Part shown: positions 45,897 to 55,825 of the stretch, piece after piece
Position numbering within the stretch: position 1 is the first letter of the stretch
How the letters are laid out: each line of letters starts with the position of its first letter
Origin: SR-FBR-E99 sp963732365
GTDB lineage: Bacteria > Bacteroidota > Bacteroidia > Bacteroidales > VadinHA17
Length of the DNA stretch: 64,000 nt
NCBI GenBank assembly: GCA_963732365.1
Contig: CAVSZC010000008.1
Span: forward strand, 123,737 to 187,736
Direction of reading: 5' to 3'
Program-made: the position numbers and the translations under genes
The notes under the pieces: model-generated
Told to the model about the DNA's origin: nothing
The model's input: the letters and a program-made list of their open reading frames with translations, nothing else
Database searches by the model: none

Positions 45897-45986
45897 CTAT
45901 GTAATTGCCATCCAAAAGAGAAGGTAAAAGTAAAAAAATTATTAAACGGAGAGAATCCTGCTGAAGAATAGGACCCTCAATGGAGA

Positions 45987-46952
45987 TCAGAACTTTATAC
46001 CGAGTGACAGTCCTGCTCTTATACCTCCCCAGGGTCCGTCGAAGATCATTTCTGCCCCGGAGGAGTTGACATTCACTGTCTGCTCAAACATCGGTATATC
46101 TATGTCATTAAGCCTGTCCTCGACTTCCTGCTGGTCCTCCTCGGAGAGCGGTATTGATGATAATCCTGTAAAATTACCTGAGCTGATGCCGAAGTGAGGG
46201 CCCAGTATCCACCAGTCGATGCAGACGTGCTTTCCGAGTGACCATTGGGCACCTAACATGAACCCGCCTGTATGTGAGGTTGCATCACCGTAGCAGTCGA
46301 GAGTTCCGGTCTCTCCCAGGTCGTTCTCAAAATCAACAAGGGCGTTGTTGAAGGAGTGCTGGCCGTACCTGTAAAAGAGGGATATATAGAAGCCTGACCC
46401 ATACCTCTTCTTGCCGGTATAGAATCTGATCTCGGGGGTTATAGCCAGGTTGGTTATACGAACGTTTTCAATCAACTCTATCTCTTCAGGTTCGGTTGCA
46501 CCCGACCATTTGATAATCTGATCAGTATAGGGCAGATAGGTTTCAGGCATGTATGCTCCGCTTAATGCCATAGATACAGTTCTTGAGAGGACCCTTTCAT
46601 ACTGCATGGAGTAGGTTTTCAGAAAGAGGGCTGAAAGGTTTACCTTGATCATATTCTTCGGGATCTTTTCAGAGCCAGCCGCAGCCTTTTTATTGTCTGT
46701 TGTTGTAACCTCTTCAGGCTGTTCAGCGACAACAACTGCTGCAGGTACGGCTTTCAGTGTATCAGCTGCAGTAGCCAGTGTGTCGGCAGCGACCTGCAAG
46801 GTATCTGTTACAACCTGCATTGTGTCTGCCACAGTCTTCAGGGTGTCTGCAGGGAGATTTAGCGTATCAGGTGGAACGACCGGTTTCTCCTGTGCAAATG
46901 CTGACAGGAAGGAACCTGTGACCAGAACAGTGAATAACATCAGCTTCTTCAT
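45987..46952 (-). CDS. DUF3575-type outer-membrane protein with N-terminal heptad repeats
   Basis: About 321 residues from MKKLMLFTVLVTGSFLSAFA (signal peptide), chosen over an open frame to 47042. Residues 27-71 are six or so heptads built on ADTL (PADTLKT, VADTMQV, VTDTLQV, AADTLAT, AADTLKA), likely an extended linker. The rest (NMIKVNLSALFLKTYSMQYE, RIFYT-like strands, ending GIRAGLSLGIKF) looks like an outer-membrane beta-barrel of the DUF3575 kind. Last gene of locus C. Function unknown. Confidence 0.7.
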   Translation of the reverse strand: MKKLMLFTVLVTGSFLSAFAQEKPVVPPDTLNLPADTLKTVADTMQVVTDTLQVAADTLATAADTLKAVPAAVVVAEQPEEVTTTDNKKAAAGSEKIPKNMIKVNLSALFLKTYSMQYERVLSRTVSMALSGAYMPETYLPYTDQIIKWSGATEPEEIELIENVRITNLAITPEIRFYTGKKRYGSGFYISLFYRYGQHSFNNALVDFENDLGETGTLDCYGDATSHTGGFMLGAQWSLGKHVCIDWWILGPHFGISSGNFTGLSSIPLSEEDQQEVEDRLNDIDIPMFEQTVNVNSSGAEMIFDGPWGGIRAGLSLGIKF

Positions 46953-47148
46953 GGGGTTGAATATTTTTAATTTCAGGGAAATGGAATATTGGTTAAAGTT
47001 AAACCCGGAAAAGATGTAAAAAAAATCTTTTTGACTAAACATGAGATCAGGATGCCGAACGGTCGAAGGGTTTATATGGTTGTGCTGATTTTGTGTGTTT
47101 TAATACTCCCTTTTTGTATTTGTTTGCTGCAATTTTCTGAAATATTTG

Positions 47149-47260
47149 TACCTTTGCAAAGGTTTGGGTTTAAACATAGAGTAGCAATTGTCACAAAATT
47201 TTTTCTTGGACAACCCGAACTTATAACCGGACAGTGGGACCAGCACTGTCCGGTTTCTTT
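47149..47260 (+). ncRNA. Orphan susC-leader-type antisense RNA element (d) with strong promoter
   Basis: TACCTTTGC at 47149-47157 is an exact Bacteroidetes -7 box, with TTTG 22 bp upstream. The predicted start is near 47162. The RNA would contain the 24-nt leader shared with copies a and c and end at a 12-bp hairpin, 47225-47255 (AACCGGACAGTG, loop GGACCAG), followed by TTTCTTT. No susC is adjacent (TlpA 4 stops at 47279), so any target would be in trans, the susC 2 leader being the best match. It also fills the gap 46953-47278. Confidence 0.5.
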
Positions 47261-47278
47261 AATGCGTGTTAAAGGCTG

Positions 47279-49345
47279 TTAATTCTCAGGTGAGCTGAAG
47301 ACTTTGCTGTCGAGGGGTATTATCTCAGACTCTGTTACTTTAATTATAACAATGTTATTGGTATTTATGAGGTAAGGGATTTTCACCCCGTTAACTTCCC
47401 GGTAGTCATCGTATTTCACAGGGGCTTCCAAAACACCTCCGCCCTGCCTGGGTTTTACAAGGTGGGTCTCCACGGCCTTCTTGATTAGAAAGTCATCTTT
47501 ATCAATGAAATACCGGACAGTCCTGGTTCCACTGGTTGCCCTGAGTACATACATATTTTCACTGTTGGTGAAGTTCTCTTCGGCGAATTCGATAGTGGCC
47601 TTTTCAACATATTTTGCCAGGAAAAGATCCAGGCCATAAAGCTTGCTTGTCCAACTTGCGGCCGCCTCGTCAATTGCTGCTATTGTACCAAATACAGTGT
47701 CCTCTTTGACTATCATATATCTCTGTCTGAAGAAGTCTTCGCCCAGGGCCAGAAGGAAGGCCGGATTTTCTGAAGGCGTAAAGTCAAACCGCAGATTTTT
47801 CGGATAACTGTACCAGGTGTTGAGATCAACTCCGATCCCCATCATAGACTGTTTTGCGACGGTTCTGTATCCGTTGCCGTTAAGCAGCTTTTCTGCACCC
47901 AGGGCAGTGAGGTGTGATGACATAATCTTCTCAACTTCATTCCGGTACAGTTCCTTGTCAATGATTGCCATTACCTGGTCTTTGAACTGTGGCTTGGGCA
48001 TATCATCAGAGACAATGTTTCCATCGGCATCTATCAGCATGAAGCGTGGTATTGATGTAATTCCGTAGGCGACGGGGAATGGATTCCTGAATGCTCCTTC
48101 AGCGTGCAGCAGAATGCCTTTCAGATCCTCGCTCTCGACTCCCTTCAGCCATGCCTCTTTTGTGTTGTCAAGCGAGACTTTGGCAACCACGATATCCTTT
48201 CCCTCATAGTGCTTCTCAATATCCTTGAGGTGTGGCATCTGTACCTTGCATGGGGCGCACCATGACGCCCAGAAGTCAATTAAAAGCATCTTTCCTTTGA
48301 AATCAGCAAGCCGGTAAATTTTACCCTCCCTGTCACGGAATTCGAAATCCTTTGAAGGTACTTTTTCCTTACTGTCTTTCTCCTGAGCGGAAGTCAGAAT
48401 CGATTCAAACCTCTTCTGAAGTGCTTCTTTAGTCTTTTGGTCAGCATTGGCGAAAAGGTAATCAACATACTTCCGGTGTTTAATCCCGCTCCCGGCCAGT
48501 TCTGTGTTAAGCTTGTCAAAAAAGAGATAATACCTTACGGACTCATTTGGGATATATTTGACGCATGCCTCGGCAGCTATCATTTTGGCCTTATATCCTT
48601 CATTGATAAACTCGAGGACCATGTCATAGCTTTCCAGCTTCCTTGCGGCATATGCGTTGGTTATGTCAACAAGGAACTGCCTGAAAAAAGGTATGGTAAG
48701 AGCCGTGGTCTTAATCTCGGTTTTTGAGAGCTCCTCAAGTATCAACTCGATCTCTTCGCCTGACAGAATATCAGCTTTGATAAAGTTCATAAAAGCCGTT
48801 GAGAAGAGAGTGAAATTGTTCCTGAAACCCGGTGCTTCTTCATTAAAGAATTGCTCATTGTTTTCAAGAACCTTGTTTGCTTCCTGGATGGCTTTGGAAG
48901 CTATCTCAGGCCTTGTGAACAGCTCGGCATGCCATTCCCGCGCCAGTGTGTTTATACCTGATTCCTGCAGGGAAGAGTAGAAGCGGTCCATGACGGAATT
49001 CAGTTTTTTGATTTTTTCACTTTTTATGGTAACAACGGTTTCATTTAGGGTGATTTTTTCCAGTTCCAGGGTGACCTCCTCACCAGGTGCGGCATAAAAA
49101 AAGGAGGAGTTGCTGCTGCCGCTCTTCAGTTCAATGAACTGGGATTCTTGCAGTTTCAGCTCTGCCTTGAATGTCTGGTCTTCCTTGTTTACTTTAATGC
49201 TATGGGATTTGCCGTCGTAGTATAGTTGAACCTCATTCACAGCTGAAGCTGCCCTGCCGGTAATTTTGCCCGAAATAACCGGCTCCTGTGTGTATCCGGA
49301 GGCAGTGAGGCAAAGGGCGAAAAATAATACTAAAATGTTTTTCAT
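47279..49345 (-). CDS. TlpA-family thioredoxin-like protein with C-terminal lipoprotein-sorting-like domain, paralog 4
   Basis: 688 residues, signal peptide (MKNILVLFFALCLTASGYTQ). The N-terminal beta domain (PVISGKITGRAASAVNEVQL) is DUF4369-like. The thioredoxin domain is in the middle, WCAPC at 362-366 in LLIDFWASWCAPCKVQMPHL, cis-Pro in SIPRFML. About 230 further residues end the protein (VRYFIDKDDFLIKKAVETH, REVNGVKIPYLINTN), resembling outer-membrane lipoprotein carrier (LolA/LolB)-like folds. This order differs from the other three TlpA proteins, in which thioredoxin is C-terminal. Belongs to locus C, behind the susD 3 terminator. Confidence 0.8.
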   Translation of the reverse strand: MKNILVLFFALCLTASGYTQEPVISGKITGRAASAVNEVQLYYDGKSHSIKVNKEDQTFKAELKLQESQFIELKSGSSNSSFFYAAPGEEVTLELEKITLNETVVTIKSEKIKKLNSVMDRFYSSLQESGINTLAREWHAELFTRPEIASKAIQEANKVLENNEQFFNEEAPGFRNNFTLFSTAFMNFIKADILSGEEIELILEELSKTEIKTTALTIPFFRQFLVDITNAYAARKLESYDMVLEFINEGYKAKMIAAEACVKYIPNESVRYYLFFDKLNTELAGSGIKHRKYVDYLFANADQKTKEALQKRFESILTSAQEKDSKEKVPSKDFEFRDREGKIYRLADFKGKMLLIDFWASWCAPCKVQMPHLKDIEKHYEGKDIVVAKVSLDNTKEAWLKGVESEDLKGILLHAEGAFRNPFPVAYGITSIPRFMLIDADGNIVSDDMPKPQFKDQVMAIIDKELYRNEVEKIMSSHLTALGAEKLLNGNGYRTVAKQSMMGIGVDLNTWYSYPKNLRFDFTPSENPAFLLALGEDFFRQRYMIVKEDTVFGTIAAIDEAAASWTSKLYGLDLFLAKYVEKATIEFAEENFTNSENMYVLRATSGTRTVRYFIDKDDFLIKKAVETHLVKPRQGGGVLEAPVKYDDYREVNGVKIPYLINTNNIVIIKVTESEIIPLDSKVFSSPEN

Positions 49346-49431
49346 AACTTATTGAAGTTTAGCTAAATGTGATTAATATAAGATCATTTCAAACCCATAT
49401 TGGTAAGAATGTAATCAGCAATACGGAAAAA

Positions 49432-49473
49432 AGGAGTGTTCGTTTATTCATTTCAGGAACAACAAACACTCCT
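49432..49473 (-). terminator. Rho-independent terminator after susD 3
   Basis: On the minus strand, AGGAGTGTTTGTT pairs with AACGAACACTCCT (13 bp, one T-G pair) around a 16-nt loop, then six T. It starts 27 bp after the SusD 3 stop and ends 87 bp before the TlpA 4 start. Confidence 0.7.
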
Positions 49474-49499
49474 GTTTATTCCAGCCTTCGTCTGATGCC

Positions 49500-50873
49500 T
49501 TAGTTATAACCCTCTGTCTGCAAAAGTGAAGGATTCGTTTCTATTTCGCGCGTGGAGATTGGCATGAACTTCATATAAGGCTGATAGTTTTCAGTTTTAT
49601 GAGGCAGTGCGCCAAGGAGCTGGTCAGCCTTACCGGTCCTCTTAAGGTCATACCAGCGGTACCCTTCACTGAACAGTTCTCTTATCCTTTCATCTTCAAT
49701 GGCATCAATTACCTCTGTCTGGGTAACAGCCGGAGTGCCTCCCAGCAGTGCCCTGTTACGGATGGTATTGATATCTGTGATGGCACCATCGGTGCCGGTG
49801 AGCTTATTCTGCCTCGCTCTTGCCTCTGCCCTTATCAGGTACAGTTCTGAATACCTCTGCATTATGAAATCCTGGGGATTTGTTGATGCGTTTGCGGTCA
49901 GCGAGTGAATATACTTAAACGGCTGTATTCTCCCGCTGACTGTTCTTGTCCAGTTTGTCAATCTTGCATCACCTGGTTCAAATTTCGATACAATTGAAGG
50001 GTACATGGCAAGGTTCACGTCTGCGATCATTAATGCCCCATAGAGAGCTTTGTCAAGATAAAAAGAGACCTGAAACCACTCTCTTATTGAGAAGATAGCC
50101 TCTTTTGAACCTCTTTTAAAAACGTCAGGCAAATTAGTCAGCAGCTGATAATAGCCATTCTGAGTAATAACATTGTTTGCAGCCGTTTCTGCTTCTGACC
50201 AGAGCCCCTGGTATAAATAGACACGGGCAAGCAGTGCTTCTGCCTGGTACTTGTTGTGAATTCTTGACGATGTAGACGAGACTGTTGCCGGAAGCAGGTC
50301 AACGGCATCTGTAAGGTCCTGGGTAATTTGTTCATAAACCTCGCTGACCGGAGCTCTTGGCAGTTCTATGTTTTCATTGAGAGATGTCGACAATACCAGG
50401 GGCACATCTCCCCAATGATTCACCATGAACCAGTATGCGTAGGCTCTGAGGTATTTTGCTTCACCAAGATACCTGTCCCTCTCAGCATCGGTGAGAATAT
50501 CAGTTGAGACATCAGTAATGTTTTCAATTACAACATTAGCCCTGTAAACGATATTGTAAATATGCGACCAGGAGGTAACCGACGAAGTTGCTTCATTTAT
50601 ATTGGCGATGGCTAAATCTTGTCTTGTACCTGCTGTGACAGGATAATACAATTCATCCGAAAGGAACGTGACGTTTGCATAATCATAGACATGAACAGTA
50701 CTTGCAACAGCGTTGTAAATACCAATTACTGCTGCATCAATGGTACTCTTGCTTTCAAAGACCGCTTCTGTCGCCAGCTGGTCTACAGGCAAGGGCACCT
50801 CAAGGAATTTCTCACAGGATGTTACTGACAGTAACGATCCCAGTAGTATCAAGGCAAATATTATTTTTTTCAT
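49500..50873 (-). CDS. SusD/RagB-family outer-membrane lipoprotein, locus C
   Basis: 457 residues. Signal MKKIIFALILLGSLLSVTSC, SusD N-terminus EKFLEVPLPVDQLATEAVFE, and C-terminal motifs QRYSELYLIRAEARARQNKL and IEDERIRELFSEGYRWYDLK. Surface ligand-binding partner of SusC 3, which stops 35 bp upstream. Diverged from SusD 1 and 2, so the ligand probably differs. Confidence 0.93.
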   Translation of the reverse strand: MKKIIFALILLGSLLSVTSCEKFLEVPLPVDQLATEAVFESKSTIDAAVIGIYNAVASTVHVYDYANVTFLSDELYYPVTAGTRQDLAIANINEATSSVTSWSHIYNIVYRANVVIENITDVSTDILTDAERDRYLGEAKYLRAYAYWFMVNHWGDVPLVLSTSLNENIELPRAPVSEVYEQITQDLTDAVDLLPATVSSTSSRIHNKYQAEALLARVYLYQGLWSEAETAANNVITQNGYYQLLTNLPDVFKRGSKEAIFSIREWFQVSFYLDKALYGALMIADVNLAMYPSIVSKFEPGDARLTNWTRTVSGRIQPFKYIHSLTANASTNPQDFIMQRYSELYLIRAEARARQNKLTGTDGAITDINTIRNRALLGGTPAVTQTEVIDAIEDERIRELFSEGYRWYDLKRTGKADQLLGALPHKTENYQPYMKFMPISTREIETNPSLLQTEGYN

Positions 50874-50908
50874 TTCTTTCTGTTTATATTGTTTACAAGC
50901 AGTTATGG

Positions 50909-53900
50909 TTAAAAAGATACATTGATCCCGGTAATGATTGTCCGCGGTATTACACCTCTCGGATTCATCACCTCAGGGTCCTTGAATATCTCTTTGGAGG
51001 TGAAGGTAAACAGGTTCTGTCCCCTTACATAAACAGTAATGCTGCTGAATTTCGCACTCTGAGACCATCTGTCAGGCAGTTGGTAAGAAATCGAGACTGT
51101 CTTCAACTTTGCGAAAAAGACTTCGTCGATCGCGGCAGTCGAGTTTGAATAAAAATTGGAGAGCAGAGAGTTCTGTGCCCCGACGCCTGTATACAAACGG
51201 GGATATTTTGCCTCATCTCCCGGGGCATTCCAGTAATTCCCATAATAATCTGATACGGGATTAAAAAGCTGACCCGTGGTGGAAGAGAGGTACAGGTGAT
51301 TAGTTGTCAGCTGTTTGGCGAAATAGAAGAAAAAGTCCAGCGTAAAGCCTTTATAGCTTAAGGAATTGTTTATACCCCCATAGTACTTCGGGAAGGTTGA
51401 TCCGACAAAATCCTTGTCATTGTTTCCTGTGGCTGATATTGTTCCATCTTCATTGACGTCTTTGTATATCGGCAGTCCGGTTGCAGGGTCAACGCCCTCA
51501 AATATGTAAGGTCTGACCAGGGTGCTTGGGAAGGCAGGGTTTGGAATGGCTTCTCCAAGCCTCAGCCTGGAAGAGTTTGGAGAATTCTCCAGGTCAGGGT
51601 ATTCCGTGAGGGTGTTCTTCAAAAGGCTCAGGTTGAAACTGGTTTTCCACTTTAAGGGGGAATTGGGTCCCAGATTGTTGGTTATCAATTCGATCTCCCA
51701 GCCCTTGTTTTCAATGACGCCAGGGAAATTGCCAAGGTAACTGCTAAAGCCGGCCTGAGAGGGTATGCGCTGCTCAACCAGCAGATCGGTACTCAGGTTT
51801 CTGAACCAGTTAACATTCAGATAGAACTGATCTTTCAGGAAACCCAGTTCAAGGGCAAGGTCAAGTTTTGTGGTTGTTTCCCACTGAAAGCCTGGGACAC
51901 TCAGGAAGGCGGGAGCCAGCCCGATAAGGTTACCGTAAAAGACACTGGTGGAAGTAAAGAGACTTGTATACCTGAAGTCGGGGATGTTGTCATTCCCTGT
52001 TGTTCCGTAGCTTCCCCTGATTTTACCATAGGAGAGTATATTATTATCAGCCAGGAAGCTCTCATTTGAAAATATCCAGCCCCAACCGATGGAGGCGAAG
52101 TTTGCCCATTTCTTATCGGGGCCGAACCTAGAGGAGCCGTCTCTTCTGAAGGTGGCATTTAACAGGTATTTACCATCATAGTTGTAATTGGCTCTTGCGA
52201 ACACGGAATTGAACCGGTATTTGTAAGCCGTAGAACTCTTGGTGCTGACAGTTGAGCCTCCTGACCAGCCGCCGAGTAATTCATCAGTTTGATAACCTTC
52301 AATCTGGATACCAAAAGTTTCCGTGTTCTTTTCAAAGAAGGTAGTCCCCAGCAGGCCCTCAAATTTGCCCTTTCCAATATTGGTACTTATATTTATCTGA
52401 GGCTCAATGTTTATGGTTTCAAAGATGCTCTCAGATTCACCCCTGCGTACAGTTTGTGTTCCCGCAATAAATGGATTTATGGCTGTCGATGGTACAGTCT
52501 CAAAGCTTTTGTTTAGCTGGTTGGTGTAACCCGTCTGCAATCTCAGAGTCAGGAAATCAAACAGCTGATAAGAAGTATTAATATTATTGATGACGCTGAA
52601 AGTCTGTGATTGAAGATCGACATAATCACCAGCGTATGGGTTTGTAATAAAGCTCTGAGCATTGGTTGAGAGAGCCGTCGTGGGCCAGAAAGGAGTTCCG
52701 TCACTGTTTGTCAATGGCATATTTGTGGGGAAACTTCTCAAAGTTGCAGGAAAGACCAGGGTTGCACGACTTGGCTCCAGCTTGTCATGCGACACGTTAT
52801 TTGAAAATGCAATTTTAAAACGGTTATTACCTGATGAGTAATTCAGGTTAACCAGGCTGGATAATCTTTGCTGGAAGGGATCACCCCTGGTGATATCTTC
52901 GTTCCTGCTATAACCAAGGCTTGCCAGAAAATTTAGCCTGCTGTCTCCTCCGGAGATATTTCCCTGTAAGAGTGTGTTTCTGGCCGGATTGCCATATTCA
53001 AAATCTGACCAATCGGTAAAGGCATCCTGATTCCATGTCAGCAGATCAGGAGCTGTGGCTGCAGTGGGAGTGATGGGATTGACAGGATTCGTGGTCGTGT
53101 AATTACCCATAGCAAAGGCATCCTGACGCATCTGAAGATACTGTTCTGTATTCAACCGTTTTGTCACATAGGCTGCCTGGGTGATCCCCGTATTTAAATC
53201 AAAATTGAATTTCGTATCCCCCGATTTACCCTTTTTTGTAGTAATAATTACGACGCCATTTGAGCCTCTGGATCCATAAATTGAGGTTGCGTCAGCATCT
53301 TTCAATATGTCAATGCTTTCAATATCGTTTGGATTAAGGAAGTTAAAGGGATTTGTGCCACCCTCCTGGCCGAAATACGATCCCATTGCGCTGTTGGAAG
53401 AAGCGCTGCCGAAGGATGCAACTATTCCGCTCCCTGATATTATAGCACCATCCAGTACAAACAAAGGTTGAGTGGGAACAGAAGTTCCTGAACTGAGAGT
53501 TCCTACGCCCCTGATCTGGATACTTGGTGAAGATTCCAGTGATCCTGCAGTGTTGGTAATATAAATACCGGCCGCTCTGCCTTGCAATGCCTGTACGGGA
53601 TTGGCAACCGACTGTTTCTCTATGACATCTGTTTTTATGCTCGACACTGCACTGGTTGAAAGGCGACGGGTTGTGGTGCCGTAGGCTATGACCTGAATTT
53701 CATCCACCGCCATTACATCTTCCTTAAGAACAATATTGAACTCTCTTTTGGTTCCTATAGTCACCTCCTGCTGTATCATTCCCAGGTGGCTTATGAACAG
53801 TGATTTTGCTTCCACAGGTGCTTCCAGGACGAATTTACCGTATTCATCGGTACTTACGCCGATTGTCGTTCCCATTACAATTACGGCAACGCCCTGAATC

Positions 53901-54340
53901 GGATTGCCCTGGCTGTCCCTAACAGTACCGGTCAGCCTGAGAGTCTGCTGTTCCTGCGTTTCATCTGACACAATCGGCACCGCTTCCTTCGGGATGAGCC
54001 TGATAGTGTTATCTACAATCTCATAATCCAGTGGCAGGCTTGCCAGACACATTTCCAGCGCTGAATCAATAGGCACATCCTTTAGATCAAGGGTGATCTT
54101 ACCTGCTTTCAGCAGAAGATCATCTGGCAGGATGAAGCCGTATCCGGTCTGTTGGTTGATCTCCCTGAGCACATCTTTCAGCGAGGCATCGCTGACTGAA
54201 AGAGAGACAGTCTGGCCAACCATGCCTGCGCTGATCTGCAGACATAAAACCAGTAGTAGCACAGTAAGTTTCATAACACGAATCAGTTTTTTAAAACTTC
54301 CCGACATCAGAAATGTCTGGGAATGTTGAGAGTCTTTCAT
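50909..54340 (-). CDS. SusC/RagA TonB-dependent transducer with STN domain, locus C
   Basis: About 1,143 residues from MKDSQHSQTFLMSGSFKKL, chosen because this ATG has the same place beside the leader element as in SusC 1 and 2; the open frame begins nine codons earlier. STN domain (VSLSVSDASLKDVLREINQQ), beta-sandwich (VRDSQGNPIQGVAVIVMGTT), plug (ILKDADATSIYGSRGSNGVV) and barrel ending TGINVSF. Imports the locus C ligand and signals to FecR 3. Confidence 0.92.
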   Translation of the reverse strand: MKDSQHSQTFLMSGSFKKLIRVMKLTVLLLVLCLQISAGMVGQTVSLSVSDASLKDVLREINQQTGYGFILPDDLLLKAGKITLDLKDVPIDSALEMCLASLPLDYEIVDNTIRLIPKEAVPIVSDETQEQQTLRLTGTVRDSQGNPIQGVAVIVMGTTIGVSTDEYGKFVLEAPVEAKSLFISHLGMIQQEVTIGTKREFNIVLKEDVMAVDEIQVIAYGTTTRRLSTSAVSSIKTDVIEKQSVANPVQALQGRAAGIYITNTAGSLESSPSIQIRGVGTLSSGTSVPTQPLFVLDGAIISGSGIVASFGSASSNSAMGSYFGQEGGTNPFNFLNPNDIESIDILKDADATSIYGSRGSNGVVIITTKKGKSGDTKFNFDLNTGITQAAYVTKRLNTEQYLQMRQDAFAMGNYTTTNPVNPITPTAATAPDLLTWNQDAFTDWSDFEYGNPARNTLLQGNISGGDSRLNFLASLGYSRNEDITRGDPFQQRLSSLVNLNYSSGNNRFKIAFSNNVSHDKLEPSRATLVFPATLRSFPTNMPLTNSDGTPFWPTTALSTNAQSFITNPYAGDYVDLQSQTFSVINNINTSYQLFDFLTLRLQTGYTNQLNKSFETVPSTAINPFIAGTQTVRRGESESIFETINIEPQINISTNIGKGKFEGLLGTTFFEKNTETFGIQIEGYQTDELLGGWSGGSTVSTKSSTAYKYRFNSVFARANYNYDGKYLLNATFRRDGSSRFGPDKKWANFASIGWGWIFSNESFLADNNILSYGKIRGSYGTTGNDNIPDFRYTSLFTSTSVFYGNLIGLAPAFLSVPGFQWETTTKLDLALELGFLKDQFYLNVNWFRNLSTDLLVEQRIPSQAGFSSYLGNFPGVIENKGWEIELITNNLGPNSPLKWKTSFNLSLLKNTLTEYPDLENSPNSSRLRLGEAIPNPAFPSTLVRPYIFEGVDPATGLPIYKDVNEDGTISATGNNDKDFVGSTFPKYYGGINNSLSYKGFTLDFFFYFAKQLTTNHLYLSSTTGQLFNPVSDYYGNYWNAPGDEAKYPRLYTGVGAQNSLLSNFYSNSTAAIDEVFFAKLKTVSISYQLPDRWSQSAKFSSITVYVRGQNLFTFTSKEIFKDPEVMNPRGVIPRTIITGINVSF

Positions 54341-54352
54341 AACTTTGCGTTG

Positions 54353-54449
54353 GTTAGGGTTTAACATTTAATTATACTTCACACAGGTATTTAAAAGGTC
54401 AGACCCGAACATCCGGCCGGATAGTGGATCCAACACTATCCGGCTTTCT
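54353..54449 (+). ncRNA. Candidate DonS-type antisense RNA opposite susC 3 leader
   Basis: The plus-strand box TAACTTTGC at 54340-54348 matches the -7 consensus exactly and abuts the susC 3 start codon; TGG lies 19 bp upstream. The predicted RNA ends at an 11-bp perfect hairpin, 54416-54444 (GCCGGATAGTG, loop GATCCAA, CACTATCCGGC), followed by TTTC. Same architecture as at susC 1 and susC 2, with a diverged leader. Confidence 0.5.
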
Positions 54450-54469
54450 GTTCGTCCCTGCCTAAACCA

Positions 54470-55696
54470 TCATTGGGATGAAACAGTTATCATATCATCT
54501 GTAACAGTAAATTTGATACCGTATGGCTCAAGAAGCTGCAGGACCTGCGATACCTTGCTCCTGCGGCTTATGATGCCTGAAAAAGTCTCATCGGTCATGA
54601 CACCGTCATATGTCACTTCCACATCATACCATCTGCCTATCTGCCCCATGATCTCCTCAATATTATCGCTGTTGAAGAGGAAAAATCCATTCTTCCAGGC
54701 AATGATCTCCTCAATATCGGCATCATCTCTTATCTCTATCAGGCCGGTGTTGTCAGCGCGAGCCAGCTGGCCCGGGACAAGCAATACATTGTTCGCCTGA
54801 GAGGCAACTCTGACTGATCCTGTAACCAGTGTAGCTGTCACCGCCTCTTCGTCAGAATATGCCCTGACATTAAAGCTGGTGCCCAGCACCTCAATATTTA
54901 CTCCGTTGACACTGACGACAAAGGGCATATTTTTGTATTTTACCACCTCGAAATAGGCCTCACCGGTAATTTCAACAGCTCTCTGTCTTCCTGAAAATGC
55001 GACCGGAAAACGGATTGATGACTCTGCATTGAGCCACACCCTGCTGCTGTCAGGGAGGATCACGCTGTATTCACCTCCTCGCGGAGTTGTAATGGTATTG
55101 TAGATGACCCTGAGAGATTCTTTCCCTTTGCTGGCATAACCAATCTGACCGTCAGCAAGCTTTATGATGTCGGTGTTTGACTGCCTGGCGAGAAGCCCGT
55201 TGCCGGCCGTGTCAAGTATCACCGTGGAACCGTCGGAAAGAGTAAGAACTGCCTTTTCAGACCCCGGCTCGAGGTCAACATTGATCTGTGCTGTCATCGC
55301 ATGCTTCTCATCCGGGCCGAGAAGACCTTTCATCCACAGTCCGCCGATGGCAAGAAGGAGTATAATTGACGCGGCAGCTCCGATGGTTGTCCATAATGAC
55401 AGTGCCCTACTTCTTCCTTTAACGGATAACGGTTCCGCTTCAGATTTCCCGGTGCCGGTTGCCCGCGCAATTTCCATGAGTTTCCTGAACCTTTCATCAA
55501 ATTTTTCCCTGTCCGCCAGTGCAGCAGGGTCTTTACTCCTGAGGGTCCTGTCAGCAATCTCCTCAATGATCCTGCTGTTAGAGTCATCAAGGATCTCCCT
55601 GATGGTCTCATCGAGCCTTTCCGGCGGCAGATCATCCTTCAGATAGTCTGCCAGCAGTTTCCTGACTCTGTTTTTTCCTGAAAACATATACTTCAA
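54470..55696 (-). CDS. FecR-family anti-sigma factor, locus C
   Basis: 408 residues: N-terminal sigma-binding part (LLADYLKDDLPPERLDETIR), membrane helix (IGAAASIILLLAIGGLWMKG), periplasmic FecR domain (PGSEKAVLTLSDGSTVILDT; ITGEAYFEVVKYKNMPFVV) and C-terminal STN-like region (LLEPYGIKFTVTDDMITVS). Diverged along its whole length from FecR 1 and 2. Holds sigma 3 in check; signal from SusC 3. Confidence 0.92.
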   Translation of the reverse strand: MKYMFSGKNRVRKLLADYLKDDLPPERLDETIREILDDSNSRIIEEIADRTLRSKDPAALADREKFDERFRKLMEIARATGTGKSEAEPLSVKGRSRALSLWTTIGAAASIILLLAIGGLWMKGLLGPDEKHAMTAQINVDLEPGSEKAVLTLSDGSTVILDTAGNGLLARQSNTDIIKLADGQIGYASKGKESLRVIYNTITTPRGGEYSVILPDSSRVWLNAESSIRFPVAFSGRQRAVEITGEAYFEVVKYKNMPFVVSVNGVNIEVLGTSFNVRAYSDEEAVTATLVTGSVRVASQANNVLLVPGQLARADNTGLIEIRDDADIEEIIAWKNGFFLFNSDNIEEIMGQIGRWYDVEVTYDGVMTDETFSGIISRRSKVSQVLQLLEPYGIKFTVTDDMITVSSQ

Positions 55697-55825
55697 ACTT
55701 TAAGTCTGTACCTGATTCTGTATAAAGAGTGCCGGGGCCGGGTCAGATACCAGTTGAAAATTGATTTTTAGGTAAAATAATCAGGAGACTTAAAAATGCT
55801 TTCCCCTCGGGGTGATTCGATATGC

